A DNA stretch of 42,947 bases from Candidatus Dormiibacterota bacterium (GTDB taxonomy: Bacteria > Chloroflexota > Dormibacteria > Aeolococcales > Aeolococcaceae), in NCBI GenBank assembly GCA_019245575.1, contig JAFARE010000032.1, forward strand, positions 1 to 42,947, given 5' to 3'. Both the position numbers and the translations under genes were made by a program. A model generated the notes under the pieces. It ran no database searches and was not told the origin of the DNA. It saw only the letters and a list, made by a program, of their open reading frames with translations. Positions 1 through 8,238 of this stretch are shown piece by piece. Numbering within the stretch: position 1 is the stretch's first letter; each line of letters opens with the position of its first letter.

Positions 1-811
1 ACGCGTCGGTGATGGCCACCGTGACGCCTGCGCCGGTGAGCGTGGTCGGACCCTCGTACGCGGACCGGAACTGGTCGGGCGCGTATCCGCAGATGGCGTA
101 GTCGCGGTAGGAGCCCTTGAACGTGGGCAGCGGCGTCCGGTAGTCCGCTTGGTACTTGGCGAGCAGCTGTCCGTAGAAGAGCGAGCACGGCCGCGCGTTC
201 ACGAACGCCGGCGGCGGGGGCGTGAAGCGCGGCTGCATGGTCACCTGCGTGGTGTCGAGCCCGGTCACGCCGAGGACGAGGCTCGCCAGCGAAGCGGGGA
301 TGCTGGCGGCACGGCTCGGCGCCAGCGCCTCTTGGCCGTTGTGCCGGTAGGTGCCGATGCTCGTCGCGAATGCCTGCTCGACCGTCGCGACACTGCCGCT
401 CGCCGAGACGTAGCGGTGGTGCGCCTCGACGCCGGTGACCCGCAGCCCGCTCGACGCGAGCCAGGCGGCGACCGCGGCCGCCTGGGCGTCGGTCGGGTCG
501 TAGTGCAGGTGGTACTGGGCGGCGCTCAGGTAGCGCCCGTAGGAGCCGCTGCCCGGGGTCGACACCGCGGTGACCGCCGCTTCGAGCGCGGCTTCCCCAC
601 CTCGGGGCGCGAGGTACAGCCGCACCGACATCTGCCGGGCAGCCCCCGCGTGGCCCAGGCTCGAAGCGTGCGCAACCCAACTGGCGGTGCCGCCCTGCAC
701 GCTCGCCCTTGTGGCGGCGCTCGCCGCCGGGGCGACGAGAGCCCCACCAGCGACCAGCGGCGCAACCGCGATGATGGCGGCAGTGCGGATCCGGCTTCGA
801 ACTGACGGCAT
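1..811 (-). CDS. S53 family peptidase (sedolisin/kumamolisin type), N-terminal part, cut by the window edge
   Basis: Reading the minus strand from ATG at 811 gives an open frame of 270 codons that runs off the left edge without a stop. Residues 1-32 are a signal peptide (basic start, Ala/Val-rich core). Next comes a pro-kumamolisin activation domain with family motifs such as GSYGRYLSAAQYH and VEQAFATSIGTYRH. The linker PDQFRSAYEG and the segment LTGAGVTVAITDA mark entry into the subtilisin-like catalytic domain. Known family role: secreted, self-activating serine-carboxyl proteases, usually active at acid pH. The catalytic Glu/Asp/Ser lie outside the window, so activity cannot be judged. A GGGAGG-type ribosome site lies about 10 nt upstream. 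It is divergent from the thyX-like gene. Confidence 0.9.
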   Translation of the reverse strand, partial: MPSVRSRIRTAAIIAVAPLVAGGALVAPAASAATRASVQGGTASWVAHASSLGHAGAARQMSVRLYLAPRGGEAALEAAVTAVSTPGSGSYGRYLSAAQYHLHYDPTDAQAAAVAAWLASSGLRVTGVEAHHRYVSASGSVATVEQAFATSIGTYRHNGQEALAPSRAASIPASLASLVLGVTGLDTTQVTMQPRFTPPPPAFVNARPCSLFYGQLLAKYQADYRTPLPTFKGSYRDYAICGYAPDQFRSAYEGPTTLTGAGVTVAITDA

Positions 812-906
812 GGCAGCGACCTCCCTGTCTTCGGAACTCACGAGCGCCCGGGTGCCGGGCTCTTCGCCAACCTGTTTGCACCGTATGGTACGCCGGGTGC
901 CCTGAG

Positions 907-2487
907 GTGCCGGGCCACCACTACGCCGAGCGGTTCAGCGAAGAGGAGCGCGCCCGGCTGCGTCCCTACGTCTCCAACCTCGACGGCCCGGTGTTCGCCC
1001 TGCGTGGCCTGCCGCAGGTCACCTGCGCCGCGCTCTTCGCTCGCTACAGCCGCAGCCCGAAGAGCCTCCGCCGGCTGCTCCTCGACGAGTTCCTGGGCGG
1101 CGGGGCGGTCGAGGCTGCTCCCGAGGAGGTGGGGCGCGCGCGCGCGTCCGACCTCTTCGGCCGCGTGCTCGCCGAGTACGGCGACGACTCGGTCGCCCAG
1201 CTCGGAGGCGTGCACCTCGCCTGCGAGCAGGTCTCGCAGCCGCTCGCCAAGGCGATCGAGTGGGGCAGGCTCGCCGCATACCTCGAGCAGTCCACCCGCT
1301 ACATCCCGTACACCGACCGTCGTGACGGGCGCTACCGCTACGTCGCCGATGCCGACCTGCTGAGCTCGCCGCTCGGAGCGGAGTACGCGCGAGCGATGGA
1401 CGCGCTCTTCGACGCGTACTGCGCCCTGCTGCCGGAGCTGCGCGCGCACCTCGACGCCACGCTGCCCGCCGAGGCGGACGGCACGGCTCGCGGCCGTGCC
1501 GTCCGCGCGCTGGCGCTCGACCTCATGCGCGGCCTGCTGCCCGTGGGGACGGTGAGCAACGTCGGCGTCTTCGCCTCGCCGCAGGCGTTCGAGCAGCTCG
1601 TGCTCCGGCTACGCGCGCACAGCCTGCCGGAGGCGCAGCGCTACGCGGAGCTCATCGACGCTGAGCTGCAGAAGGTGATCCCCGAGTTCCTGACACGGCT
1701 CGACCGTCCCGATCGAGGCGGCGTCTGGGTCGAGTACCTGCGGGACACGGCGCAGGACCTCGAGCGCGAGGCGGCGGATCTTGCACCCGAGGCGGAGTGG
1801 TCACCCGACGGCGTCACGCTCGTCGACTGGGACGCCGACGGCGAGGACCGCGTCCTCGCCGCTGCGCTCTTCCCGTATGCGCGTGTGTCGGAGGAGCGGC
1901 TGCTGGCGGCGGTCCGCCCGCTGTCGCCGGAGCGGCGAGCTGAGCTGTTCGAAGCAGCCACGGGAGCTCGCCGCAATCGCCGGCACCGTCCTGGGCGCGG
2001 CTTCGAGCACTGCACGTACACCTTCGAGGTGGTCTCCGACTACGGCGCGTTCCGCGACCTGCAGCGGCACCGCATGCTCACGGTGCAGTGGCAGCAGCTG
2101 ACGCCGTCGCTCGGATACGAGGTGCCCGCCGAGGTCGAGGCGGCCGGCCTTGCGGCTGGCTGGCGTGACGCCACGCGCGGCGCGGAAGAGGCGTACCGCG
2201 CCATCGCGAACGACCATCCCGTGCAGGCGCAGTACACGCTCACACTCGCGCACCGGATCCGCTACCTGGTGAAGCTGAATGCGCGGGAGGCGATGCACAT
2301 GATCGAGCTGCGCACGTCGCCGCAGGGCCATCCCTCATACCGGCGCATCTGTCAGGAGATGCACCGTCTCATCGATCAGGTCGCGGGCCATCACCTCGTG
2401 GCCGGCGCGATGCGCTTCACCGGCGCGGAGGACGTGCACCTGCCCCGCTACGCCGCCGAAGCCGCACGGGTGGGCGCCGCCGACTGA
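907..2487 (+). CDS. Double-domain ThyX-like protein (FAD-dependent thymidylate synthase family)
   Basis: A 526-residue protein, about twice the usual ThyX length of 220-250, with two ThyX-like halves. The N-terminal half carries EQSTRYIPY (127-135), matching the end of the ThyX motif RHRx..NExSxRY, but the RHR positions read W119-G-R121. The C-terminal half has an intact QRHRMLT (386-392) followed by QQLTPSLGYEVP and ends with NAREAMHMIELRTSPQGH, typical of the ThyX C-terminus. ThyX makes dTMP from dUMP using FAD and methylene-tetrahydrofolate. I infer that the two halves form a pseudo-oligomer with complementary site residues; whether it is a true thymidylate synthase is uncertain. Start is GTG at 907; the ATG at 885 is out of frame. 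Stands alone; no operon partner. Confidence 0.85.
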   Translation: MPGHHYAERFSEEERARLRPYVSNLDGPVFALRGLPQVTCAALFARYSRSPKSLRRLLLDEFLGGGAVEAAPEEVGRARASDLFGRVLAEYGDDSVAQLGGVHLACEQVSQPLAKAIEWGRLAAYLEQSTRYIPYTDRRDGRYRYVADADLLSSPLGAEYARAMDALFDAYCALLPELRAHLDATLPAEADGTARGRAVRALALDLMRGLLPVGTVSNVGVFASPQAFEQLVLRLRAHSLPEAQRYAELIDAELQKVIPEFLTRLDRPDRGGVWVEYLRDTAQDLEREAADLAPEAEWSPDGVTLVDWDADGEDRVLAAALFPYARVSEERLLAAVRPLSPERRAELFEAATGARRNRRHRPGRGFEHCTYTFEVVSDYGAFRDLQRHRMLTVQWQQLTPSLGYEVPAEVEAAGLAAGWRDATRGAEEAYRAIANDHPVQAQYTLTLAHRIRYLVKLNAREAMHMIELRTSPQGHPSYRRICQEMHRLIDQVAGHHLVAGAMRFTGAEDVHLPRYAAEAARVGAAD

Positions 2488-2558
2488 CGCTGCCAGCGTG
2501 CCCGCGCCGTTAGCGCAGTTGCATCAGGATTTCCCCGACCGGCTCTGATTCACTCAGC

Positions 2559-3713
2559 GTGGTGGAGCTCATCTCGATTCGCGAGCTGCTCGACGCACTC
2601 TTCGACAACGGCGCGTCGGATGTGATTCTCAGCGCCGGTGCGGCGCCGGTGTTTCGCATCGACGGGCAGCTGGTGCGCCATGACCAGCGGCACCTGACGC
2701 CGGAGGACACGGAGAGCCTGGTGCGCGACCTGCTCGCGCCCGCGCAGCGCGTCCTGTTCGCCGAGACGAACGCGGTGGACTTCTCCTTCCAGTGGGGCGA
2801 CCGCGGCCGCATCCGCGGCAACGCCTTCCGCCAGCGGGGATCTGTGGCGGTGGCGCTGCGCGCCATCCCCACGCACATCCCCTCGTACTCGGAGCTGCTG
2901 CTGCCCGAGGCGGTGGGCGGCCTGGCCACCCTCCCGCACGGCCTGGTGCTCTTCACGGGGCCCACCGGCGCGGGCAAGTCCACCACGCAGGCGAGCCTGA
3001 TCGACAGCATCAACGCGAGCCGCGCCTGCCACGTCATCACCATCGAGGACCCCATCGAGTACCTGCACACCAACAAGAACTCGGTGATCGAGCAGCGCGA
3101 GGTCGGCGTGGACACGCCGTCGTTCGCCTCGGCCCTGCGCAGCACGCTGCGCGAGGACCCGGACGTGGTGCTGGTGGGCGAGATGCGCGACCTCGAGTCG
3201 ATCGCCATCGCGCTCACCGTGGCCGAGACCGGCCACCTCGTGTTCGGCACCCTGCACACCAACGACGCTGCCCAGGCGATCCACCGCATGGTCGACGTCT
3301 TCCCGCCGGAGCAGCAGCAGCAGATCCGGGTGCAGCTCGGATCCACGCTGATGGCGGTGGTGCACCAGGAGCTGCTGCCCCGCGTGGGCGGCGGCCGGGT
3401 GGCGGCGTTCGAGGTGCTGCTGGCCACGCCGGCGGTGCGCAACCTGATCCGTGACAACAAGATCGCCCAGCTGCGCAACGTGATGCTGACGTCGTCGACC
3501 GACGGCATGTGCACGCTGGAGGCCGCGCTCTCGTGGCTGGTGCGCACCGGGATGGTGAGCGAGGCCGACGCGGTGGCGCGCTCCGTCTACCCGCAGGAGG
3601 TGCTGAGCCAGCGCTCGCCGTACTCGCCGTCGCCTGCTGCAGCCGCAGCGGCCGCCGAGCTGATGGCTCGCCCGGCGGGCGCCATGCCCGGCGCGCCGGC
3701 CAACGGCGCCTGA
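2559..3713 (+). CDS. pilT: Type IV pilus retraction ATPase PilT
   Basis: 384 residues, slightly longer than the usual 345-370. Walker A is GPTGAGKST (134-142, K140), followed by the Asp box TIEDPIEY, Walker B region DPDVVLVGEMRD and His box TGHLVFGTLHTND, all diagnostic of the secretion-ATPase superfamily. The N-terminus (ISIRELLDALFDNGASDVILSAG) is the PAS-like domain of PilT rather than the MshEN domain of PilB. The hexamer disassembles pilin subunits at the cytoplasmic base of the pilus and drives twitching. GTG start; GTG at 2562 is an alternative. The C-terminus is Ala/Pro-rich and probably disordered. It converges on the truncated prepilin peptidase gene with 1 bp between the stop codons. 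Confidence 0.93.
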   Translation: MVELISIRELLDALFDNGASDVILSAGAAPVFRIDGQLVRHDQRHLTPEDTESLVRDLLAPAQRVLFAETNAVDFSFQWGDRGRIRGNAFRQRGSVAVALRAIPTHIPSYSELLLPEAVGGLATLPHGLVLFTGPTGAGKSTTQASLIDSINASRACHVITIEDPIEYLHTNKNSVIEQREVGVDTPSFASALRSTLREDPDVVLVGEMRDLESIAIALTVAETGHLVFGTLHTNDAAQAIHRMVDVFPPEQQQQIRVQLGSTLMAVVHQELLPRVGGGRVAAFEVLLATPAVRNLIRDNKIAQLRNVMLTSSTDGMCTLEAALSWLVRTGMVSEADAVARSVYPQEVLSQRSPYSPSPAAAAAAAELMARPAGAMPGAPANGA

Positions 3714-3714
3714 C

Positions 3715-4026
3715 TTAACCGGCAGGCTGCGCGGGCAGCAACACCAGCAGCAGCGGCAGGCCGGCGGCCAGCGCGACCATCGCGCCGCCCGCCTCCCAGG
3801 CGAAGACGCCGAGTCGGATGCGCGCGTGACAGGTGCGGCAGCGGCCCCGCAGCAGCGGATAGCTCAGCAGCGGGACGACCTCGAACCACTGCAGCGTGCG
3901 GCCGCAGTGCTCGCACCGCGACCGTCCCCGGAGTGAGGCTCGCCATCCGCGCGACGCCACTACCCCGGCGAACGAGCCGAGTGCCGCCCCGGCGAGGGCG
4001 ATGAGGATGGCGAAGCCGGCGAGCAT
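3715..4026 (-). CDS. Truncated prepilin peptidase: N-terminal zinc domain only
   Basis: 103 residues matching only the first part of PilD/GspO. There is an N-terminal membrane segment with GSFAGVVASR, then the four-Cys zinc motif CEHC (x ~25) CRTC with VVPLLSYPLLRGRCR between, then one more membrane segment. Normal prepilin peptidases are about 250 residues; the A24 aspartyl-protease part with its two catalytic Asp (GxGD motif) is absent, because the frame stops at 3715 against the pilT end. Either the catalytic part was lost or it is encoded elsewhere and this is a stand-alone domain. It follows the pilin gene in the same direction, 112 bp downstream. It cannot cleave prepilins by itself. 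Confidence 0.82.
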   Translation of the reverse strand: MLAGFAILIALAGAALGSFAGVVASRGWRASLRGRSRCEHCGRTLQWFEVVPLLSYPLLRGRCRTCHARIRLGVFAWEAGGAMVALAAGLPLLLVLLPAQPAG

Positions 4027-4138
4027 CTGGGTGATGGTGCCGCGAGGGCCGCTTCGCGCGGTCCCCGCTGGCGGGAGGCCGGACCTCAGCTCCCGGCCCC
4101 CCGCCTGAAGCGCCCTCTCTGTGCCCGTCCTTCCCCGG

Positions 4139-4543
4139 CTACTGCCCCGTGACTGTGAAGATCGCGACGCCCGTCGCGGGCGCCGTGGTCTGCTTGAGCG
4201 TGAACGAGCTGCACGAGGTCGGCACCGAGTGGATGTAGCCGTTGCTGGCCAGCCACGTGAGGTCGCCGTTCGCCTTCATGTCGCCGCCGCTGCCCAGGCT
4301 CATCCCGGTCGGCAATCCGCCGGTGCCGGCGTCGCTGATCGCGGCGTCGACGGCGCTCTGGAGGGTCTGCTGGTCCGTTGTGCACGCAGCCGCCTTGCCA
4401 CGGTTGGCAACGCCGGTGACGTTGAAGATGACGATGGCGCCGAGAATCGCGAGCACGGCGACCACGACCAAGAGCTCGATGAGCGTGAAGCCCGTCTCAC
4501 CCGCGCGGCGCCGCCGCATCACGCGATTGTGCAAGTTCTCCAT
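4139..4543 (-). CDS. Major-type type IV prepilin (PilA/GspG-like)
   Basis: 134 residues with a class III signal peptide: a short basic leader ending in GETG, then FTLIELLVVVAVLAILGAIV. The expected prepilin peptidase cleavage is after that last Gly, with the conserved Glu at mature position 5. The hydrophobic helix is followed by a small globular domain with two Cys (ACTT and TSCSS) that may form a disulfide. Size and single domain fit a major pilin or GspG-type subunit. It is the last pilin gene of the minus-strand pil series, separated from the pilX-like gene by 101 bp, so it could have its own promoter, though I see no clear one. A purine-rich stretch precedes the ATG. Confidence 0.88.
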   Translation of the reverse strand: MENLHNRVMRRRRAGETGFTLIELLVVVAVLAILGAIVIFNVTGVANRGKAAACTTDQQTLQSAVDAAISDAGTGGLPTGMSLGSGGDMKANGDLTWLASNGYIHSVPTSCSSFTLKQTTAPATGVAIFTVTGQ

Positions 4544-4644
4544 TCGGTTCAGCCCCCACCCCCTTGGTTGATGTGGCTGTCAGGCTATGGATCCGCGAGC
4601 CCCGCGCACAGATACAGAAGCACCAGCCGAGGGATGCACTTGCA

Positions 4645-5937
4645 CTACCTTCCGCCGTACGCGAAGTTGATTATCGAATCGGCAGCGCTGGGTGCACCCA
4701 TGTTGCAGTTGGTCTCGAAGCTCACGCGTGCGGGCTGCTGCCGCCCGCCGGCCAGTTGCCCCGTCGCCTGGTCGGTGTAGTACGCGCAGCTGGGCGTGAT
4801 CTGCTCGGTGATGCCAAGGCTGGTGAGGTCGCCATCCAGATCCAGGGAGTCGACGACCACCCGCCCGACGCTCACGGTGGGGGAGCTCGATCCCTCCTCA
4901 CCGCTGCCGCCGACGGCCAGCGACCCCTTGGGGAGATAGATGGTCCCGCTGCTGCCGAAAGACGCATTGCCCTGCAGCGTCACTAGCTCGCCCGTCAGGT
5001 TCGGATCGGACACAATGGTCAACCCGGCATACGCCGCCTGACCGGTGGGCGGGTTCAACGTTGCGCTGCCGCCCGTCTCGACGACGAACACGCCGCCGCT
5101 CTGCTCCTCGTTGGAGCTGCAGGGCGACCATCCGCTCTGGTCCTCCTCTGCCTGACCGCACGTCAGGTACAGCGTCACGCCGGTCCCGCTCAGCACGTGG
5201 CCGCTGCCCACCGTGATGGCGCCGGTGAGCACGTAGGTCCCTGCGGTCAATGTGATGTCGCAACGCGTGGCGTCGATGCCTGAGTAGACGCCCGGACTCA
5301 GCTGCACCGGGGAATGGCAGGACTGAGGTTGGCTGCGCGACGGCGTGTTCGCCGGCGGCGCCTGCGTGGCCCGCAGCGGGTCGACGAACGCGCTGTTCAC
5401 GGACGTCGGCGCCGGTGCGCAGCCGGCGCACGACGCGCCATTGAGGAAGACAAGCCTCCCGCCTGCGACGGCGCCGATGCCCGACTTGCTGCCGTTGGAG
5501 TCGATCTCCCCGCTCACCTTCAGCGCGGTGTCGACATTGAGCACGTCGCGGTTCGGATCCGGCTGGCCGTCCTCCGAGTCGGACTCACTGTTGAGCAGAC
5601 AGAGCACGCAGTCCTGGCCCGGTGTGTCACCCGCGCTCGAACCCACGCATCCGCCGGGCGGCACGCTGTACGACAACGTGTCGCCCGAAGCGAACGACAT
5701 AGTCCCGGCACTCACGGTGCCACAGCCGAGGCGATTGGTGTCGGCGAGGGCGAACTGCGCCGCGCCGTCGGCGACGGCGTTAGCTGCGGCGGTGCGCTCG
5801 GTGGACATCCGCTGCGCCTCCGTGATGCCGGCGAACCGAAGAACGGACACGGCGAACAGTCCGAAGAGGGCGAGGAAAGCGAGCGACAGCACCAGTGTCT
5901 GACCGCGTTCAGTCTGGCGCGCGCGCCTGCTCAACAC
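4645..5937 (-). CDS. PilX-like minor pilin / secreted pilus-associated protein
   Basis: 430 residues from a GTG at 5937. The N-terminus LSRRARQTERGQTLVLSLAF, followed by a hydrophobic helix, resembles the PilX N-terminal domain (RGxTLVxxL). The remainder is a long Gly/Ser/Thr-rich exported region with many Cys pairs (CVLCLLN, CAGCAP). It includes a beta-helix-like part (LSPGVYSGIDATRCDITLTAGTYVL broken by turns) that could be adhesive. The GTG overlaps the stop of the preceding pseudopilin gene in GTGTTGA, so translation is coupled; an in-frame extension to 6078 would run through that gene and is rejected. Likely role: minor pilin or tip adhesin; function inferred from position after pilV- and pilW-like genes. 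Confidence 0.75.
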   Translation of the reverse strand: MLSRRARQTERGQTLVLSLAFLALFGLFAVSVLRFAGITEAQRMSTERTAAANAVADGAAQFALADTNRLGCGTVSAGTMSFASGDTLSYSVPPGGCVGSSAGDTPGQDCVLCLLNSESDSEDGQPDPNRDVLNVDTALKVSGEIDSNGSKSGIGAVAGGRLVFLNGASCAGCAPAPTSVNSAFVDPLRATQAPPANTPSRSQPQSCHSPVQLSPGVYSGIDATRCDITLTAGTYVLTGAITVGSGHVLSGTGVTLYLTCGQAEEDQSGWSPCSSNEEQSGGVFVVETGGSATLNPPTGQAAYAGLTIVSDPNLTGELVTLQGNASFGSSGTIYLPKGSLAVGGSGEEGSSSPTVSVGRVVVDSLDLDGDLTSLGITEQITPSCAYYTDQATGQLAGGRQQPARVSFETNCNMGAPSAADSIINFAYGGR

Positions 5938-6614
5938 GGCCGTGAACCGGAGGGCGCCACAGGGCTGAGCGGGTCCACGGCGCGCGGCACCAGCTGCAGC
6001 GTGGCGTTGGTGGGCTGCAGGGTTGGCGCTCCAGGAGCGCCATGCTGCGTGACATTGACGCTGACGAGCGTCGTCCACTTGTAGCTCTCACCGGTCGCCG
6101 TCTGCGCCACCCAGCTAGCGGTCATGAGCATCGGGTTGGTCGTCACCTGAAGGGACGTCGACGCGGTGCGGTCGACGCGCAGGATCATCTTGTCACCGGC
6201 CAGCTGCGGCGACTCGTAGTACTGCTTGTATGCGTAGACGATCGTGTGGCACACAGTGTCGCCGGGCAGATACCACTCGAGGCACAGCTGATAGCTGGAT
6301 CCGCACCGCGAGGGGAAGGAGGAAGCGGTGCAGCCGCCGCTCGGCAGCTGGGCCATTCCGGGCGCCGCGATGCACGACGCGCGAGCAACGTCGGCGCTGA
6401 TCGACTGCTCGAAGGCGAGCAGGTCATGGCTGCCGGCGAGCCTCGACTGCGCGCCGCCAGGGGCGAGCACGTGGATGCCCGCCGCGAATGCGCCGCCCAG
6501 GGCGCCGCCGATCATCGCCAGGATGCTGACGGACACGAGCAGCTCGATCAGGGTCAGCCCCGCGCTGCTACGCCGCCGCGGCCGCTGGGGTCTGCGCGGA
6601 CGGCTCAGTTCCAT
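5931..6614 (-). CDS. PilW/GspJ-like minor pseudopilin
   Basis: 227 residues. After a strongly basic leader (about 19 residues, many Arg) comes SSAGLTLIELLVSVSILAMI, a class III signal with the conserved Glu. Length and a large C-terminal domain fit the PilW/GspJ minor pseudopilin group, which caps or primes the pilus. Cys pairs are present (RASCIAAPG, GGCTASSF, SRCGSSYQLCLEW). The ATG at 6614 overlaps the end of the upstream gene (stop at 6605-6607), showing coupling; the longer in-frame extension up to 6884 reads through the neighbour and lacks a leader. Confidence 0.8.
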   Translation of the reverse strand: MELSRPRRPQRPRRRSSAGLTLIELLVSVSILAMIGGALGGAFAAGIHVLAPGGAQSRLAGSHDLLAFEQSISADVARASCIAAPGMAQLPSGGCTASSFPSRCGSSYQLCLEWYLPGDTVCHTIVYAYKQYYESPQLAGDKMILRVDRTASTSLQVTTNPMLMTASWVAQTATGESYKWTTLVSVNVTQHGAPGAPTLQPTNATLQLVPRAVDPLSPVAPSGSRPC

Positions 6615-7111
6615 CGCTTGTAGACCACGCGCGTGAGGGTGTGCCCGGACTGCGACCTGAGGGTGAACGTGATCTGCTGCACGCCGTAGTCGAACACGCT
6701 CCGGCCGCATGTGCCGCCTGCGATGGGCGCCAGCGGCAGGTTGGGCACTCCAGCCACCGTGTGGGTGCCGCCCGTGGCCTGCGCCACCGTGGCGATGACG
6801 TCGCTCTTGGTCCACAGCTGCGGCTTCGCGCCGTAGAGCCACGACTGGTCGAGCGTGACTTCGTACATGCTGGGGGATGCACATGGAGCGTACGTGAAGC
6901 TCTCGGACTGAATGAAGTCCGCCACCGCGCGAGCGCGGCTCACCAGCTGCGCGTCGTCAGCGGTGGAACCGACCGCAACCTCTGTCTGCGCGAACGCCGA
7001 GAGCAGCGCCACAAACCCAATCGCAAGCACGGCGAGCGTCACCAGCAGCTCGATGAGGGTTGTTCCGCGAGCGCTGGAGTGGCTGCGCCGTACCGGCCGG
7101 CGCCCGCTCAC
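6605..7111 (-). CDS. PilV/GspI-like minor pseudopilin
   Basis: 168 residues. The basic leader ends in SSARG, then TTLIELLVTLAVLAIGFVAL, a prepilin-type helix with the conserved Glu. The pattern LAIGFVALLSAFAQ matches PilV/GspI minor pilins. The C-terminal domain contains two Cys (YAPCASPS and GGTCGRSV). The GTG start overlaps the pilC stop in GTGA, so it is translationally coupled to pilC. With the next two genes it forms the standard pilV-pilW-pilX minor-pilin order. Confidence 0.82.
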   Translation of the reverse strand: MSGRRPVRRSHSSARGTTLIELLVTLAVLAIGFVALLSAFAQTEVAVGSTADDAQLVSRARAVADFIQSESFTYAPCASPSMYEVTLDQSWLYGAKPQLWTKSDVIATVAQATGGTHTVAGVPNLPLAPIAGGTCGRSVFDYGVQQITFTLRSQSGHTLTRVVYKRWN

Positions 7112-8229
7112 TTTCCGTAGCCGCCGGCGAGGGAGTAGATGGACGTGATGAGTGTGATGGCCACGAAACCGACGAGCACACCGACGAAGATGATCAGCGC
7201 CGGCTCGAGGAAGGAAGTGAGGCGGCGCAGCCGGTAGTCCAGTTCCTCCTCGTGCATGTCGGCTGCCTCCGCCAGGTTGGCATCGAGGTGGCCGGTCTCC
7301 TCGCCGACGCGGAAAATCTGGATGACGGACGGCGTGAACACTCCGGTGGCCTGCAGCGGCCGGTAGAGACCACGGCCCGCAGCGAGAGCGGGGCCCACGC
7401 TGGCCAGGACCTCGCGGTAGTACCGGTTGGCGACGTTGGCGAGCACCACGTTGTACGTCTGGCTGATCGGCACGCCCGCCGAGAGCATGTCGCCCAGCGT
7501 GCGGCAGAACCGCTCGGTCATGGCGGTGCGCAGCAGCGGTGCGATGACGGGCAGCTTGAGCATCGTGCGGTCGATGACGTAGCGGCCCTGATCGGTGCGC
7601 AGCGCATAGCCGGACAGCAGCACGACGATGAGAAACCCGATGAGGATCTCGAGGCCGTGGTCGCCGACGAAGACCGACAGGTTGAGCAAGGCGGCGAGGA
7701 TCCCCGGCACGGCAACGCCGAGCGATTGATACAGCTCGCGGAAGCGCGGCAGCACGAACACGATGATGCCGACCGTGAGCAGAATGGCGAATGCCGCGAT
7801 GACGCTCGGGTACATCATCGCCGATCGCACACGGGCTCTCGCGGCCGCCTCCCGCTCGATGTGTCGCGCGGCTTGGCGCAGCACCGCCTCGAGATTCCCG
7901 GTCACCTCGGCGGATCGCACCATGTCGATGACGATGGCGGGGAACACCGTGGGATGCTGGGCAAGTGCTGCGCTGAGACGGGTGCCGCCCTCAACCGCCA
8001 CCGCCACCTCGGTGTATGCCTGTTTCAACCGCTGCGACGTGGCCTGCTCGGCGAACGTGGCGATGCCGATGTTCACCGGGATGCCGACACGCACGAACGA
8101 AGCCAGCTGGCGGCAGAAGAGGATCGTCTCCTGCGGCTTCACCTTCGTTTGCGCGTAGGTGAGGAAGTCCTTCAGCGACTCCTTGGCGGAGCGGGTCTGC
8201 GGGCGACCGGTGATGAGAACGTCAGACAT
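7108..8229 (-). CDS. pilC: Type IV pilus inner-membrane platform protein PilC
   Basis: 373 residues, near the usual 400. Two tandem T2SF domains: the first around 30-155 (FCRQLASFVRVGIPVNIGI...MVRSAEVTGNLEAVL), the second around 235-360 (RFCRTLGDMLSAGVPISQTYNVV...RVGEETGHLDANL). Both carry the typical GxP and E-TG-L signatures. Three membrane helices lie near 160-185, 205-225 and at the C-terminus. PilC couples the PilB and PilT motors to pilin extrusion in the cytoplasmic membrane. The start lies 9 bp after the pilB stop; the stop overlaps the next pilin gene. Confidence 0.93.
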   Translation of the reverse strand: MSDVLITGRPQTRSAKESLKDFLTYAQTKVKPQETILFCRQLASFVRVGIPVNIGIATFAEQATSQRLKQAYTEVAVAVEGGTRLSAALAQHPTVFPAIVIDMVRSAEVTGNLEAVLRQAARHIEREAAARARVRSAMMYPSVIAAFAILLTVGIIVFVLPRFRELYQSLGVAVPGILAALLNLSVFVGDHGLEILIGFLIVVLLSGYALRTDQGRYVIDRTMLKLPVIAPLLRTAMTERFCRTLGDMLSAGVPISQTYNVVLANVANRYYREVLASVGPALAAGRGLYRPLQATGVFTPSVIQIFRVGEETGHLDANLAEAADMHEEELDYRLRRLTSFLEPALIIFVGVLVGFVAITLITSIYSLAGGYGK

Positions 8230-8238
8230 GGCTTCCCG

